From Dastarcus helophoroides (lineage: Eukaryota > Arthropoda > Insecta > Coleoptera > Bothrideridae), in the NCBI GenBank assembly GCA_028583605.1, contig CM053325.1, positions 58,920,813 through 58,984,812 of the forward strand: DNA of 64,000 nt. Reading direction: 5' to 3'. The stretch's first letter is position 1, and every line of letters starts with the position of its first letter. The notes under the pieces are model-generated. The model was not told the origin of the DNA. It worked only from the letters and a program-made list of their open reading frames with translations, and searched no databases. This document shows positions 1-11,523 of the stretch, in pieces. The position numbers and the translations under genes are program-made.

Positions 1-837
1 TATCGTTGAATTAATTCTAAATTTCGACTGTATTGTTTATAGCTATTGATTTTAGCTTATTTCAAGTTTTTTTTTTTTTGAAGAATTAGACCCTTTTAAG
101 CTACCTATTTTCAAAATTCGACTTTTTCCTAATTTAGAATTTCCAATTTTTGAGAATTTGGATTTTCTTTTTAGAAAATTTGGCACTTTTGTGAAAAATT
201 CGGTTTTCTTTTTCGAAAATTTTGACTTTTTGGAAAATTGTTGATTTTTTTTAAAAATTTCGTTTTTCATGACAATTTTAGCTTCCTTCAAAATTTCGGA
301 TATTTTGAAATTTCCATCTATTCAAAATTCCGATTTTCTTGACGTTTTGTTTTTTTTGAAAATTTCGACGTTCGTTAAAAACCTCGATTTTGTTGAAAAT
401 TTATTAATTTATTTTAAAAATTTTAGACATTTCAAAATTTCGATTTTTTGAAAATACCGATTTTTTTCAAAACGACGAGTTTAGATATGTTGAATATTTG
501 AAAATGTCTATATTTTTTGGAAATTTGACTCTTTTTTGATATTTCGACCTTTTGAACGTTTAGTTTTTTGAAAATGTAGCTTTAAAAAATTCTTTATTTA
601 AGAATTTTTCACCTTTATTGAAAATCTAAACATTTTTTTAAATCTTCGACTTTTTTCAAAATCTCTCCATTTTCTAAAAATTACGACCTTTTCATAATTT
701 TGACTTTCATTAGCAATTTTGATTGGATTTTAGGGTTTTTCAATTTTTTTATAGTGCAATCACACGTGAAGGCAGCTTTAGTTTTGTGATTTTTTTGAAA
801 ACTTATTTAGAGGTTGATTTACTACTTCACAGCCTAC
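1..837. repeat. T-rich low-complexity DNA upstream of copy A
   Basis: Quasi-repetitive T-rich sequence built from short variants of AAATTTCGACTTTTT. No exon, signal-peptide coding stretch or RNA gene was recognised. It ends in the 8-base target duplication (830-837) of the hAT element that follows. The first exon of copy A should lie here or upstream; I find none here. Confidence 0.6.
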
Positions 838-3325
838 CAGTGGCGGCTCGTAGCCTAAACTAATGGAGATGCTGCGACAATGTTTAGCGTTTTAAAATTT
901 TTACGATTTCGACTGAAGATTTTGACATTTTCAAAACGTTACTTTTCGAAAATTTTAGATTTCTTTGAAAAATTGACAATGAAAGCTTTTGATAATATCT
1001 TGTAATCTTGAGCTTGTTTCATTTTTAAGTACTGACTTTTCTGAAAAACTGTGAATAGTCTTAAAAATTTCCGTATTTTCGTAAATATTTAGACTTTTTT
1101 GTGTTCTGTTTTTTGTTTTTTTTGGAAAATTAATTATTACATTTTTTTTACCATTTGAAAATTCTTATTTTTTCTGAAAATGTAAATTTTTCAAAACTGG
1201 ACTTTGACTTTTTAAATTTTCGACTTTCTTCTAAATTTCCTCTTTGTTTATAATTTTTTTTGAATTATAATTTTTTTATTGAATATTTTGATTTTTAATA
1301 ATTTCGACTGGTTTTCATTTAAAGGTCAACTATTTTCCAAAATTCCGACTACTTTCGCAAAATTTCGATTATTTTTTTGAATTTTTTTGTTGAACAATTC
1401 GCTACTTCTGAATTTTCAAAATTCCTTTAAAATTTCGATTATTTTTTTGATTTTTGTTGTTGAAAATTTCGCTACTTCTTAGTTTTAGAAATTCTTTCAA
1501 AATTTCGATTTTTTTTGAAATTTTATGAAATGTTTGACATTTTCTTAAAATTTTATTTTTTTTGACCTAAAATTTTAACTTTTTAGAGAAATGTTTAACT
1601 TTGATTCAAAATTTTAGCTAACAAAAATGTAATCTTTTTCCAAAATTTTAACCTCTCAATATTTCGACTTTTGAAAACCTCGATCTATATGATAATTTTT
1701 ACTTGTTTTCAATAGTCCGGTTTCGAAAAATTTAGTTTTTATTGAAAAGTTGAAGAATTTCCCAACTATTCAAAATTTAATTTGTTTTTAAATGTCGAAT
1801 TATTTCGTAAATTCGAAAAAAATTCTTAAATCTTTTGCAAATTTTGGTATTTTTTTAATTTCGACTATAAAATTTTGACCTTTTCGTTTTAAAAATTTCT
1901 TCTTTTACAAAATTTTGACTTCTTTTGGAAATTTGAAAGATTTTGGAAATTTGAAAGATTTTAAAAAGTTTTGCCTCGTCAACAAATTTCGACTTTCTTT
2001 ATTGAAAATTTTAACCTTTTCTTAAATCTGCACTTTTTGAAATTTTCAACTTTTTATTTTAATTCGCACTTTGTTAAAAATTCCGGCCTTTTTCAAATGT
2101 TCGAATTTTTCAAAATTTTAATTCATTTTGGTAAACTTAAAAATTTTGACTATTTTTTTAATTTTAACTATTTTTAAAATTTTTACATTATTTGCAAACT
2201 GTCGATCTTTTATTTGAAATTTGTGATTTTTTTTAAGGCAGACATTTCTTAAAACCTTTTATTGAAATTTTTGACTAATATTTCGTGAAATTTCGATTCT
2301 GTTTGAAAACTTCGATTTTTTTTTAAATTTCGACTTTTTGAAAACTTGACTTTTTTTGAAAAGTTCGACCTTTTTTTAAAATTTTATTTATACATTTCAC
2401 TTCGTTGAAAATTCCGGCCTTTTTCAAATGTTAGAATTTTTCAAAATTTTAGTCATTTTCCAAACTTAAAAATTTTTGGAAAACTGACTATTTTTTCAAT
2501 TTCAACCATTTTTACCATTTTGACTTTTTGTGCAAACTCTCGATCCTCTACTTGAAAATTATAATTATTTTTAGGTTAGACATTTGTTAAAACCTTTTAT
2601 TGAAATTTTCAAATAATATTTCGTAAAATTTCGACTCCATTTCAAAATTTTGACTTTTTTTTTTTCAAAATTTCGACCCGTCTTAAAAACTTGACTTTTT
2701 TGAAAAGCTCGAACTTTTTTTAAAATTTTATTTATACATTTTTTAAACGGTTCCAATTAAATTTTCGACATGAAAGAAAAGATTCTTTTTAAACTTGAAC
2801 CATTGCAAATTTCAACTTTTTCCAAAATTTTACCTTTTCAAAATTTCAACTTTTTTGATAATGACGAATTTTTCGATAATTTTAAGATTTTCCCAATATT
2901 TGCGAAATTCAGCTTCTTTGAAAATTTAATTAAAAACTCTGCGATTTAGTTTAAATGTCGATATTTGTGAATAAAAGACGAATTTTTGATTCGTCTTTTA
3001 TTCACATTCCCAAAATTATTGAAAATGTCGACCATTTTAAAAATTGAAAATTTTTTTCCAAATCCTTATTTTCTTTTGAAAATTTGACTTTCCATGAAAA
3101 TTTCAAAATTTTTCAGGATTTGACTTTTTTTTTAAAATTCGATTTTTCTGATAACTTTAGCTTTATTTTTTAAATGTGGTAAGATTTTTCTTATTAAATA
3201 TATATTTTTTGAGAACATTTTTAAAATAACACTGGAATTAAAATAAATTAATAACAAAATTTTCCATTTTTAAAATTGTGCAAAGTTTTGAAACAAATTT
3301 ACAAAAAAAACTTGCATTTTATGTA

Positions 3326-3836
3326 CAGGGTGAGCGAAACTCGATGCCTCGGCGCTATTATAAGAAAAGAAAAAACGGTATAAAAAATCTGAAAAGAGAT
3401 TATTACATTGGATTGAACAAGGTCCATTTTAAGCTCAATTTGCATATTTTTCCACATTTGGAAACCAAAGTAATGACGTCATTAAATTTTTTTTTTCTCC
3501 AGAAACATATCCGCATTTTTGCTCATTTACAAAGAGCTACTTTATCTAAACAAATTTTTCAAACGAAAAAAATTATTGTCTTTTTTGTTAAAAAGTTTTT
3601 CTTTACAAAATTTGTTTAAAAAAATTAGGTCTATTTAAATAAGCAGAAATACAGGTATGTTTCTGAAAAAATAAGTTCAATGACGTCATTACTTTGGTTT
3701 CCAACCCTGAAAAAATAAGTAAATTTGACTTAAAATGGGCCTTATTCAATCCAATTTAAGAACTTTTTTTCAGATTTCTTATATCGTTTTTCCTTTTCTT
3801 ATAATAGAACTTAGACATCGAGTTTCGCTCACCCTG
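3326..3836. mobile_element. Mariner-type MITE with long inverted repeats, TA target duplication
   Basis: Begins CAGGGTGAGCGAAACTCGATG, ends with its reverse complement, and is flanked by TA on both sides. The arms are inverted copies for about 200 bases and include the shared GTAATGACGTCATT stretch. No intact transposase is present. The other hAT copy lacks this insert at the corresponding place (around 50,720), so an empty site is visible in the same window. Confidence 0.85.
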
Positions 3837-3939
3837 TACAAATAAATTGTCAAAATTTGAATTTTAATCACAAAAAATTGGCTTGATGCTGAAATACTTT
3901 GAATTTCTCTAAAACTTCCAAATTACTAGATAAAAATTA

Positions 3940-6900
3940 AATTAGACCTGTAAATTGTTTATGAATTTTTTGCAACATTTTAATTAATTTTAATTTCGAA
4001 ATTTTGAGATTCTTCTAGAAATGTTGTCTCTTTTTCTCAAAAATTTCAATAATTCCCACTTTTAAAGTCGAAAATATAGGAATATTTTTGGCAATTAATT
4101 TATTTAAAAAAATTCTTATCCTAATTCTTACCCGACAAGGTTATTCTTTTTTTTTTGAAAAATGTTGTTTACAAATAAAAAATTTTAACTTTTTGTGGAA
4201 ATATAATCTGCTTTTTCTTGAAATTTTGAGCTTAATCTTTAAATTTCGATTTTCTTTTAATTGAAATTTGAATTTTAAATTCGAACTTGGGAATTTCAAG
4301 AAAAAATTTAACATTTTTAGAAAAATTGGTAATTCCGATTCAGAATTTTCTTTGGTCTTACAGTAGTAGTAATTTTTTTTAGAGAAATATTAAATTGTAA
4401 AAAAGGTTGAAATTTGCAAGGTACGTTTTTTCTTGAAATTTCAATATTTTTCCTAGATTCCTTATTATTATGCAGATCTGAAGTTTATATTCCCTAAATT
4501 TTTACTTAATAATTTTCAGTTTCATATCAAAATTATAAAATAAAATGAACTTTAAAATATTAACATTGTGTTACAAAAACTTTTAAATTTCCAAAACAAA
4601 TTGCAGAAAAATCAAAATTTCTACAAGAAAAAGTATTTAAAAATCAAAATCTCCATAAATAGTCGAAATTTCACAAAAATTCTTGGTATAAAATGTTTAG
4701 AGAAAAACACAATGTGCATAGAAAAAAAAAGCAAAATTTCTTAGACAAAAAATCGAAATTTAAACAAAAATTTGAAATATCTTTACAAAAAAGTCGAAAT
4801 TTTTTGTTTTTCCCAAAATGTTGAAATTTTTATAGAACTCTCGGGGTTTTTCCAAACTTTTTTTGTTAAAATTACAAAATAAAATGAATTTCAAATTGTC
4901 AAAGTGTCGTGAAAAAACTTGCCATTTTTAAAGCAAATTAGAGGAACATAAAAAAAAATCTGGTGAAGTTGGAATTTCTAGAAGAAATTTTAAAAATAAT
5001 GCTTTCAGGAAAAATGGAAATTTCGATAAAATTTCTTTTTATACATATTTAGGGAAAATTGAAACTTTGCGGAAAAAATCAAAATTTTCTAAAAGCATCG
5101 AAATATCTGAAAAAAAACTCAACATTTTTATACAAAATGGGATTTGAGGTAAAAATTTGAAGATACTGCTTTAACTTATTTTTTAGAGAAATAGAGAGAG
5201 AAATGAGAGCAACCTTTGTTGTGTTTTTTAATCTTTCTTGGTTTCAGGGGACAAGTTCTGTGTTTCAATTTTTGAACATAACCAAGGACCAATCCGTTCC
5301 ATCAAAGAGAAATAGTAAAATGCGAAATGAGTTTGATTCAGATATTTTCTTGAAACTCCAATTATTTTTTCAAAATGTTGACATTTTCAAGGAAATTTGA
5401 GTTTTTTCTAAACATTTTAATTCCTGCTCGAAATATTGATTTCTTTCTTAAAACTTTAACATTAAATTAGAACAGTAAATTGTTAATGAATTTTTTTCAA
5501 CATTTTGATTAATTTTAATTTCCAAATTTTGAGACTCTTCTAGAAATGTTGACTCTTTTTCTCAAAAATTTCAATTATTTTCACTCTAAATGTCGAAATT
5601 ATAAAAATATTTTTGACAATTAATTTATTTAAAAAAAAATGTTTCTTTCTTTAATTCCAAAAATATTATTTTTTGTTAAAAAATGTTGTTTGCTAATAAG
5701 AAATTTAAACTTTTTCTGGAAATATAATCTGCTTTCGCTTGAAATTTTGAGTTTAATCTTTAAATTTCGATCTTTTTTTTTCAAAATTTGAATTTTAAAT
5801 TTGAATTTGAGAATTTCAAAAATAAATTTAACATTTCCAGAAAAATTGAAAATTCCGATTCAGAATTTTCTTTGGTCCTACAAAAGTAGTAGTTTTTTAG
5901 AGAAATATCAAATTGTAAAAAAGGTTGAAATTGACAAGGTCCATTTTTTCTTGAAATTTCAATATGTTTCCTAGAATTTTTCTTATTTTTATGCATATTG
6001 GAAGTTTATTTTCCCCAAACTTATACTTAACAATTTTTAGTTTCTTGTCAAAATTACAAAATAAAATGAACTATAAAATATTAAAATTTCGTTAAAAACT
6101 TTTAAATTTCCAAAATAAATTATAGAGAAATCAAAATTTCTACAAACAAATTTTTGTATTTAATTTCTAAAATTTTTCTTTGGAAAATATTATTTACAGA
6201 TAACAACTTTTTCTAGAAATGTGATCTGCATTTTCTTGAAAATTTGAGTTAAGTTTTTAAATTTTGTTTTTTTTTTATCGAAATATAAATTCTAAATTCG
6301 AACTTAGGAATTTCAAGAATAAATTTAACATTTTTAGGAAAATTGGAAATTCCGATTCAGAATTCTCTTTGGTCCTACAGCAGTAGCAATTTTTTAGGGA
6401 AATATCAAATTATAAAAAAGATTAAAATGTACAAGCTTCATTTTTTCTTGAAATTTTAATATTTTTCCCAAAGTTTTCTTATTTTTATACAAATTTGAAG
6501 TTTATTTTCCCTCAATTTTTACCTACAAATTTTCAGTTTTTTATCCAAATTACAAAATAGAATGAATTTTAAATTATCAAAATTTTGTTAAAAAATGTTT
6601 TAATGTCCAAAACAAATTATAGAGAAATTAAAATTTCTACAAGAAAAAATATTTGAAAGACAAAAAAAATCTCCAGGAAAAGTTGAGATTTCAAAAAAAA
6701 TTCTTTGTATAAAATGTTTACAGAAAAACACAAATTTCATAGAAAAAAAAGCAAAATTTCTCACAAAAAAAATCGAAATTAAATAAAAATTTGAAATATC
6801 TTTACCAAAAAAATCGAAATTTTTTCTTTTTTCCAAAATGTTGAAATTTTTGTGGAGCTTTCAGGGTTTTTCCATACATTTTTGGCAAAATCACAAAATA

Positions 6901-7170
6901 AAATGAACAGTCGACGTATCGTGAAAAAACTTGACATTTTTAAAGCAAAGAAAAATCTGGAGAAGTTGGAATTTTTGGAACAAATTTTAATAACACTTTC
7001 AAGAAAAATGGAAATTTCGAGTAAATTTCTTTTTATAAAATATTTAGGAAAAATGGAAACTTCGCAGAAAAAATCAAAAGTTCCTAAAAAAAATCGACTT
7101 ATCTGAAAAAAAAACCCAACATTTTTTTACAAAATGCGATTTGAGGTAAAAATTCGAAGATACCGTATTA
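3940..7170. repeat. Internal direct duplications within hAT copy 1
   Basis: Recognisable blocks recur in direct orientation: the stretch around 3,940-5,180 is repeated from about 5,460, and part of it again from about 6,180. For example, the GATTCAGAATT(T/C)TC landmark occurs three times, and the AGTAAAATGCGAAATGAG stretch occurs near 5,315 and 7,190. The 47449-51674 copy has only one copy of these blocks. Confidence 0.6.
5195..5305 (+). mobile_element. 5'-truncated copy of the inverted-repeat retroposon family
   Basis: A 111-base insert flanked by a perfect 10-base duplication AGAGAAATAG (5185-5194 and 5306-5315). It contains the family's 3' arm (GGTTTCAGGGGACAAG, then CCAAGGACCAATCCGTTCC). 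The repeated block near 7,180 lacks it and reads straight through, giving a local empty site. The long target duplication and 5' truncation point to target-primed reverse transcription. Confidence 0.8.
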
Positions 7171-7703
7171 ACTTATTTTTTAGAGAAATAGTAAAATGCG
7201 AAATGAGTTTGATTCAGATTTTTCTTGAATCTCTAATTATTTTCTCAAAATGTTGACATTTACAAGGAAATTTGAGTTTTTTCTAATTATTTTAATTCCT
7301 GCTCAAAATATTGATTTCTTTCTTGAAACTTTAACAAAAATTAGTTTTTGAAAATGTGATTTTGATCAAAATTAAAAATAAAATTGGTTTTTAAATATCG
7401 TAACTTCGTGAAAGAAACCTAAAATTTCTATAAAAAGAAATCAGAGAAAATTTAAAATTTCTACAAAAAATTGTGTAATGAAAAGTATTCAGAAAATTTT
7501 CAAAAAAAAATTCGTAATTGGAATTGGGGGTGCTGCAGTTCCACTAGTGCCAAGTACGCCAGCCGCCACTGCAGCCTACTCATATGCATATTTATCTGAA
7601 ATGTATTATCCTTTTAAGTGTTGCCATTCAGAACTTACCCTAATTACGACAGTGGATAAAATAATGATTACTCTCACATCAGTCTGAACATTTTTCTTTT
7701 TAG

Positions 7704-7931
7704 TCACCGTGGGGATAAAACAATTTGCAGTCAACGCTAACATAAATAGAGAAATAGACGAGATTGCAACAGGGGATTTTTCTGCTAATGTGGTACGACC
7801 AGAAATAAACGGTTGGTCATACGTAGATCGAGATATCGAACTGACCAAAGGCGATACGCTCCACTACTGGGTTTATTACCAACATGGAAAATTTGGGTAC
7901 AGAAAAGGCGGCCTCGAATGGACAGTAGATA
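7704..7931 (+). CDS. Copy A exon 2: CBM39 glucan-binding domain
   Basis: Acceptor TTTTTAG before 7704 and donor GTAAGT after 7931. It is entered and left in phase 1. The 228 bases match copy B exon 2 in length and sequence (e.g. QFAVNANIN, then ELTKGDTLHYWVYY). WSYVDRDIELTKGD and YWVYYQHGKFGYRKGG are typical of the immunoglobulin-like N-terminal domain of insect glucan recognition proteins. Confidence 0.9.
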
Positions 7932-7963
7932 GTAAGTATACAAGGTTCCCAACTTTATACACC

Positions 7964-8278
7964 TTATAAGTATTTTACATTGTTCAAAATTTGAGAAGCA
8001 CTGCCAACTAAGGAGAATGACACCAACAGTTTCACAATTTTGGTGAAATGGACTGGTGCTTGGTTATCTTCAAAAATTGATACACAAATTTTGTCGACTT
8101 GAAACCAAAAGAGATTAAAAAACACAACAACAGTTGCTCTAACGCGTTTTGATAGCCAAGCTGTCATTTTCAGAGAGATACTGATATCCCTCTGGCCATC
8201 GAAACGAGTTAAGGCAACTGTTGTGTTTTTCAATCTTTCTTGGTTTCAGGGGACAAGATTCGTATACCAATTTTTAGG
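7964..8278. repeat. Inverted-repeat retroposon copy in intron 2 of copy A
   Basis: Minus arm (TGGACTGGTGCTTGGTTATC, then GAAACCAAAAGAG) followed by a plus arm (TCGAAACGAGTTAAGGC, then TTGGTTTCAGGGGACAAG). It belongs to a subfamily with the variant TGATACACAAATTTTGTCGAC, shared with the element at 35690-35965 in inverted orientation. It fills most of the 490-base intron. Confidence 0.7.
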
Positions 8279-8421
8279 AATTTTCACAGAATACATATTA
8301 AACTACTATATTTAAGTACCAAAATTAATAATAATAAACTATAGTTTGTTGGTCAATCATTCTGGATCTGTTTATTTAACACATTTGTCCTGTTGGTGGT
8401 AGTATAATTTTTCTATTCTAG

Positions 8422-8603
8422 AGTTATACTCAGCATCAGATGCGAGCGTGATAAATTCAGAATGCCTGCTGCCGTCACGAACCACAGTCGATGGAAGAAG
8501 CAACACCTGCACTGGGTCCCTTATCCTGTATGATGACTTTAAAGGAGGACGTATTAATGAGAGCAACTGGATCATTGAGCATTATATACCTTTCGCAAGT
8601 CCA
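8422..8603 (+). CDS. Copy A exon 3: linker and start of GH16-like domain
   Basis: Acceptor TTCTAG and donor CCA|GTAAGT; leaves in phase 0. It encodes a Ser/Thr-rich linker with two cysteines and then the first strand of the GH16-like fold (LILYDDFKGGRINESNWIIE). The cysteines are absent from the equivalent exon of copy B. Confidence 0.88.
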
Positions 8604-11515
8604 GTAAGTCCAATTTGAGGTAATCCACTTTTTGATTTTGGTTTTGTTGAAGCATTTATTGTTTTGTCAAGATTGCTAATTCGTTTACTATTTTCACTTC
8701 TTCCAACAAAATAAATATTGGGTGTTGAAATGAAAAAGTTATCAAATTGATTGTGACAAATTCTTTTATGTCTTAAATAGGTTATCATCCAGGTTTTAAT
8801 GAACTACTAATTTTGTCTTTCTGATGAGATTTCCATTTTCCTAGACACTTTGAATTTTTAATCAGATGTTGAGGATTCCAAATTTTATCAAAATTTCGAG
8901 TTAACATTTTTAAATTCCGAAATTGATAAAAATGTTTCATAAACATTTAAGTTTTTTTTTACCAAAAGTTTTGAAGTCATATTTCGCATGTAATTTAGGT
9001 CGGCATTGACCGATTAAATTTAAAATTTTCTGATTAAGGTGAAATTTTGTTTTCTTTCTTTTTTTTTTTCGAAATTTTCACCTTAGAATTCACAACTCAA
9101 CAGTTTGAAATTAAAGTCAAAATAAAGTCGATATTTTATATAGTTGGAATTTTAGGAAAAAGGTAAAACTTTAAATTTCAAACTAATCATTTTGACAGAG
9201 AACTCTTAAGTTTGAACAAAAACCAAAGATTTTAAGAAATCATGGTATTTTCGTTTTTAAAAATTTAAAGCTACTAATAGCGTGGGTAAACTTCTAAATT
9301 ATAAACAAAATCAGTTTTAACCAAAAATCTTGAAAAAATTCAGGTTTTTTAGAAAGTTTGTATCAAAATAAAAATATTATTTATTTTAAAAAAAATCAAA
9401 ATTTTGATTTTAATTTCGAAATTTTCGAAAACTTATCGATAATTTCATGTTTAAACTTGACATTTACAAACTCGAAAGTTTATAGTAAAACAAAATTATA
9501 AATTTCTAGTTTATCTTAAAATATTCGAATTTTTCTCATAATTTCTCGTTGACTTGAAATTTGGTTTTATCAATTTTAAGCTTCTCTGGACATTTAAACT
9601 TTTTTCCCAAAATGTAGTGGTTAGGTTTGACATTTTAAAATTAAAGTCGAAATTTCGAGGAAAAAGGTCAACATTTCCAAAAAAGTGCGATTTATTAAAA
9701 AAAAACCTTCACAAATATTTTAATTTTACATTTTAGTAATTTAACCGAATTATTTACTTCTCAAAATTCGAGAATAAGGCAAAAATTTTAAGATTTTCTT
9801 AGGAGAGTTTCTTCTGAAAATTCTGAGTTCAAAATTGAATCTTAATATTTTTCTCTAAAATTTTGTTACAAAACTCGACATCTAGACTTTCTTTTGGAAA
9901 TTTTGTCTTTTGATCTCAAAATGTTGACCTTCATCTCAAAGTTTGAACTTTTTTCTCGAAATTTCGAATTTAAACTTAAAATTTGGACGTTTTTCTCGAA
10001 AATTTATGTTACAACTGAATTCTTGTGAATGACTTGGTATTTGTTCAAAATTTGGATATTTTTTCAAAATTTTGTTTTTAAATTTTATAATTGAAAATGC
10101 GAGTATATTTTTGTTTTAAGAGTTTTTTATCTTTTCAAAGTTTTTCATAACATTTTTCATTTAAAGTTGAAAATTATACTTTTTAAAATTCCACATACAT
10201 TTCCAGTTTTTCTGCGTGAACTTTTTTTTTTAAATTTCATGTTTAATTTAAACTCTGACAGTTAGATTCGTTAAAATAAATTTATTTCGAATAATTTTTA
10301 AATTTTTTAACCTTTGTCTTAAAATTTTCACGTTAAAGATATTTTTTTTTATTTCTTTCCGATTTTTAAATTGAAATTTTAACTCTGTTTATAAATTTAG
10401 ATTTTAGTCTGAAAATATGAATTTGCTAAATAAAATGGGATGCCTCTTTTCTTCATAGGCACCTCAGGTCACATAAAAAATTACTGCCAGCCATATGTGG
10501 CTCGCAAGCTATGGATCAGGCATCAATTGTTTAGAAGGATTGAAATAATAGGAAAAAATTGAAATTGTAAACCCAGAATTTAAAAAAAAAAAGGTGAAAT
10601 TAAAGAAAATATTCGAAACGTATTTTTCAAAAATTCTACATAATTTTGATTTAAATGCTAGTAGTAAATGTCGAAATATTTAAAAATAAATGTCAATATA
10701 TCTAGAAAAATTCAAAATTTTAAATTTAAAGATGAGCTTTATGAGACAAAATAAAAATAAGTTTAAATTTAAAACTTTAATAAAAAAAGTCTTAAGTTTC
10801 AAGAACACTCGTGAACAATATAATGATAATAATAATCGAGAGAAAATATTGGATTGTAATTCGAGACTTTCAATGTAAAATTGAAATTGTAGTGGGGAGG
10901 TTTTGTCAACTGTGGACTTTTGAACCTGCACTGAACCGAAATAAACCGATATTTTCTTTTCGGTTCAGTTCCGGTTTTCGTTCCGACAGAAATAACGGTT
11001 TATTTCGGTTTCCGGTTTTCGGTTGAGTTCCGGTTCGAAGCCCTTTATTATTCTTTTCTTAAAATTCCAAATTCGAAATATTTAGTTTGCACTCGAAATT
11101 TCTATTTTTTTTGAGTGCTAGAAAATTCAAATTTTTCATTAAAATTTTTACTTGTACCTGAAATTTGGTTTTTTTTTTGAATAAAGATTCTTTTCGAAGA
11201 TTTGAATAATGAAACGTGGGCTTTTAATCAAAATTTTAAGTCACTCTTTTCCAAATTTTTTGCCTATTTTTGACTATTTTTTTGAGATTAAAGTAGAAGT
11301 TAGACAGAAATTAAAATTGATACGTAAAAATTTCGAAGTTTTATTTAGAAAATTCGATTTTAGTCATAAAAATGTTGCTACTTAATATTCGAAACCTGGG
11401 GAATATATTTTTTTTAAACAACGAAGTTTTTTCTTAAATTATTCCAGTTAGGGGATATTTTTACTTTCTAGTTAAATGTAAACCGCTGAATTTTCAACGG
11501 AAATTTGGAAACACG
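8604..11515. repeat. Intron 3 of copy A, proximal part: low-complexity DNA and hAT-like debris
   Basis: AT-rich quasi-repeats dominate. Two patches look like transposon remnants: GGCACCTCAGGTCAC with CCATATGTGGCTCGC near 10,460-10,530, and a cluster of CGGTTTCCGG-type repeats at 10,930-11,045 ending GGTTCGAAGCCCT, which resembles a hAT terminus. Boundaries could not be fixed. No exon was found. Confidence 0.45.
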
Positions 11516-11523
11516 TCCTAGAC

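Larger units (their letters stand above)
838..7571. mobile_element. Non-autonomous hAT element, copy 1 (6.7 kb), in intron 1 of copy A
   Basis: Terminal inverted repeats start CAGTGGCGGCT and end AGCCGCCACTG. They are flanked by a perfect 8-base target duplication CAGCCTAC at 830-837 and 7572-7579, the hAT hallmark. No transposase coding is visible; the body is AT-rich low-complexity sequence. A second, 4.2-kb copy in opposite orientation lies at 47449-51674 and shares both terminal sections and internal landmarks. Copy 1 is longer because it contains a mariner-type MITE (3326-3836), a short retroposon (5195-5305) and internal duplications of roughly 1.5 and 0.5 kb (landmark TCCGATTCAGAATT near 4,330, 5,855 and 6,350). 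Confidence 0.85.

Noticed and set aside
3278..3619. 113-codon open frame
   Set aside because: It runs from hAT body into the left arm of the MITE; composition is low-complexity and it crosses an insertion boundary.
7478..7687. Open frame that could have been a signal-peptide exon for copy A
   Set aside because: It spans the right terminus of the hAT element (ends at 7571) and its target duplication. No match to the conserved CBM39 start and no donor in phase.
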